Shown: positions 63,734 to 64,000 of the stretch, piece by piece
Layout: every line of letters starts with the position of its first letter
Numbering within the stretch: the first letter of the stretch is position 1
NCBI RefSeq assembly: GCF_009208735.1
Contig: NZ_WFLJ01000004.1
Coordinates: 248,001 to 312,000, forward strand
From: Janthinobacterium rivuli
GTDB lineage: Bacteria > Pseudomonadota > Gammaproteobacteria > Burkholderiales > Burkholderiaceae_D
Reading direction: 5' to 3'
DNA length: 64,000 nucleotides
Program-made: the position numbers and the translations under genes
The notes under the pieces: generated by a model
Database searches by the model: none
What the model saw: the letters and a program-made list of their open reading frames with translations, nothing else
What the model was told of the DNA's origin: nothing

Positions 63734-64000
63734 ATGACATTTGAATCCTTAGGCCTGCATCCGTCCATCATCGCCGCTCTGACCGAATCGGGCTACACCG
63801 CGCCAACCGCGGTACAGTCGCAAGCGATTCCCGCCGCGATCGAAGGCCGTGACCTGCTGGTCTCGTCGCAGACCGGTTCGGGCAAGACCGCGGCTTTCAT
63901 GCTGCCGTCGCTGCACAAACTGGCCAGCGCCGAACAAAGCGCCGCCGGCAAGACGCCAAACCAGGAAATGCAAGCATCGCGCGCCCGCGGCGAGCGTCCA
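63734..64000 (+). CDS. DEAD-box RNA helicase, 3' end beyond window
   Basis: The open frame of 89 codons runs off the window end. It begins MTFESLGLHPSIIAALTESG and has the Q motif GYTAPTAVQSQAIPAAI and Walker A SSQTGSGKTAAFM, which define a DEAD-box ATP-dependent RNA helicase of the RhlE/DeaD group. After that comes an insert rich in Q, A and R (EQSAAGKTPNQEMQASRAR), longer than in E. coli members. It unwinds structured RNA in ribosome assembly or mRNA decay. The leader could serve for feedback control. Confidence 0.9.
   Translation, partial: MTFESLGLHPSIIAALTESGYTAPTAVQSQAIPAAIEGRDLLVSSQTGSGKTAAFMLPSLHKLASAEQSAAGKTPNQEMQASRARGERP

Overview
The window is a 64-kb piece of a high-GC betaproteobacterial chromosome. 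The gene content, the gene orders (lepA-lepB-rnc-era-recO-pdxJ-acpS; rpmF-plsX-fabHDG-acpP-fabF; uvrC-pgsA followed by tRNA-Gly and tRNA-Cys) and the protein sequences suggest Oxalobacteraceae, close to Janthinobacterium. This placement is by recognition, not by a database search. No phage, integron, CRISPR array or complete insertion sequence is visible, so this is mostly core chromosome with small accessory inserts.

Layout. 1-8 kb: end of a flavin monooxygenase, a YceI protein, a Fur-box-preceded DUF454 membrane protein, a metNIQ-type ABC transporter, OmpW with a perfect FNR-type site, a Fur regulator under its own Fur box, and a MerR regulator reading into an NAD(P)H oxidoreductase through a long-spacer promoter. 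8-11 kb: a four-gene Sia-type signalling operon (PP2C phosphatase, SiaB-like kinase, SiaC-like switch protein, diguanylate cyclase). 11-21.4 kb: a selenocysteine island on the minus strand. Formate dehydrogenase fdoGHI, whose alpha subunit has an in-frame TGA read as Sec, is followed by fdhE, selA, selB and tRNA-Sec. 21.7-28 kb: a Fur-boxed TonB siderophore receptor, a chemoreceptor, an unknown protein and a SulP transporter. 28.2-29.1 kb: one tRNA-Cys and five identical tRNA-Gly genes behind a near-consensus promoter. 29-49.4 kb: a long minus-strand housekeeping block (pgsA, uvrC, acpS, pdxJ, recO, era, rnc, lepB, lepA, degP, rseA, rpoE, fatty-acid synthesis, rpmF, yceD). 49.5-64 kb: maf, an RsmI-like methylase, rlmJ, a thioredoxin-like protein, an orphan molybdopterin oxidoreductase subunit, a large GGDEF/EAL protein, small conserved proteins, mltD, fabI, a small two-gene cassette that looks like a toxin-antitoxin pair, and the start of a DEAD-box RNA helicase with a long structured leader.

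The most interesting unexplained signal is a structured intergenic element of about 122-133 nt in three copies (29878-30000, 48719-48840 inverted, 51011-51143). Its three helices differ in sequence between copies but remain self-complementary within each copy, while the connecting segments are conserved. This is the pattern expected of a structured RNA or a structure-dependent mobile repeat. Every copy sits at, or a few bases past, the stop codon of a minus-strand gene.

How parts work together: FdoGHI needs Sec, so the island carries its own SelA, SelB and tRNA-Sec, plus the maturation factor FdhE. Fur boxes at the fur gene, the siderophore receptor and the DUF454 gene suggest a local iron regulon. 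The Sia operon and the GGDEF/EAL protein feed cyclic-di-GMP signalling. The rpoE-rseA-degP group is an envelope-stress unit that lacks rseB and has a shortened RseA.
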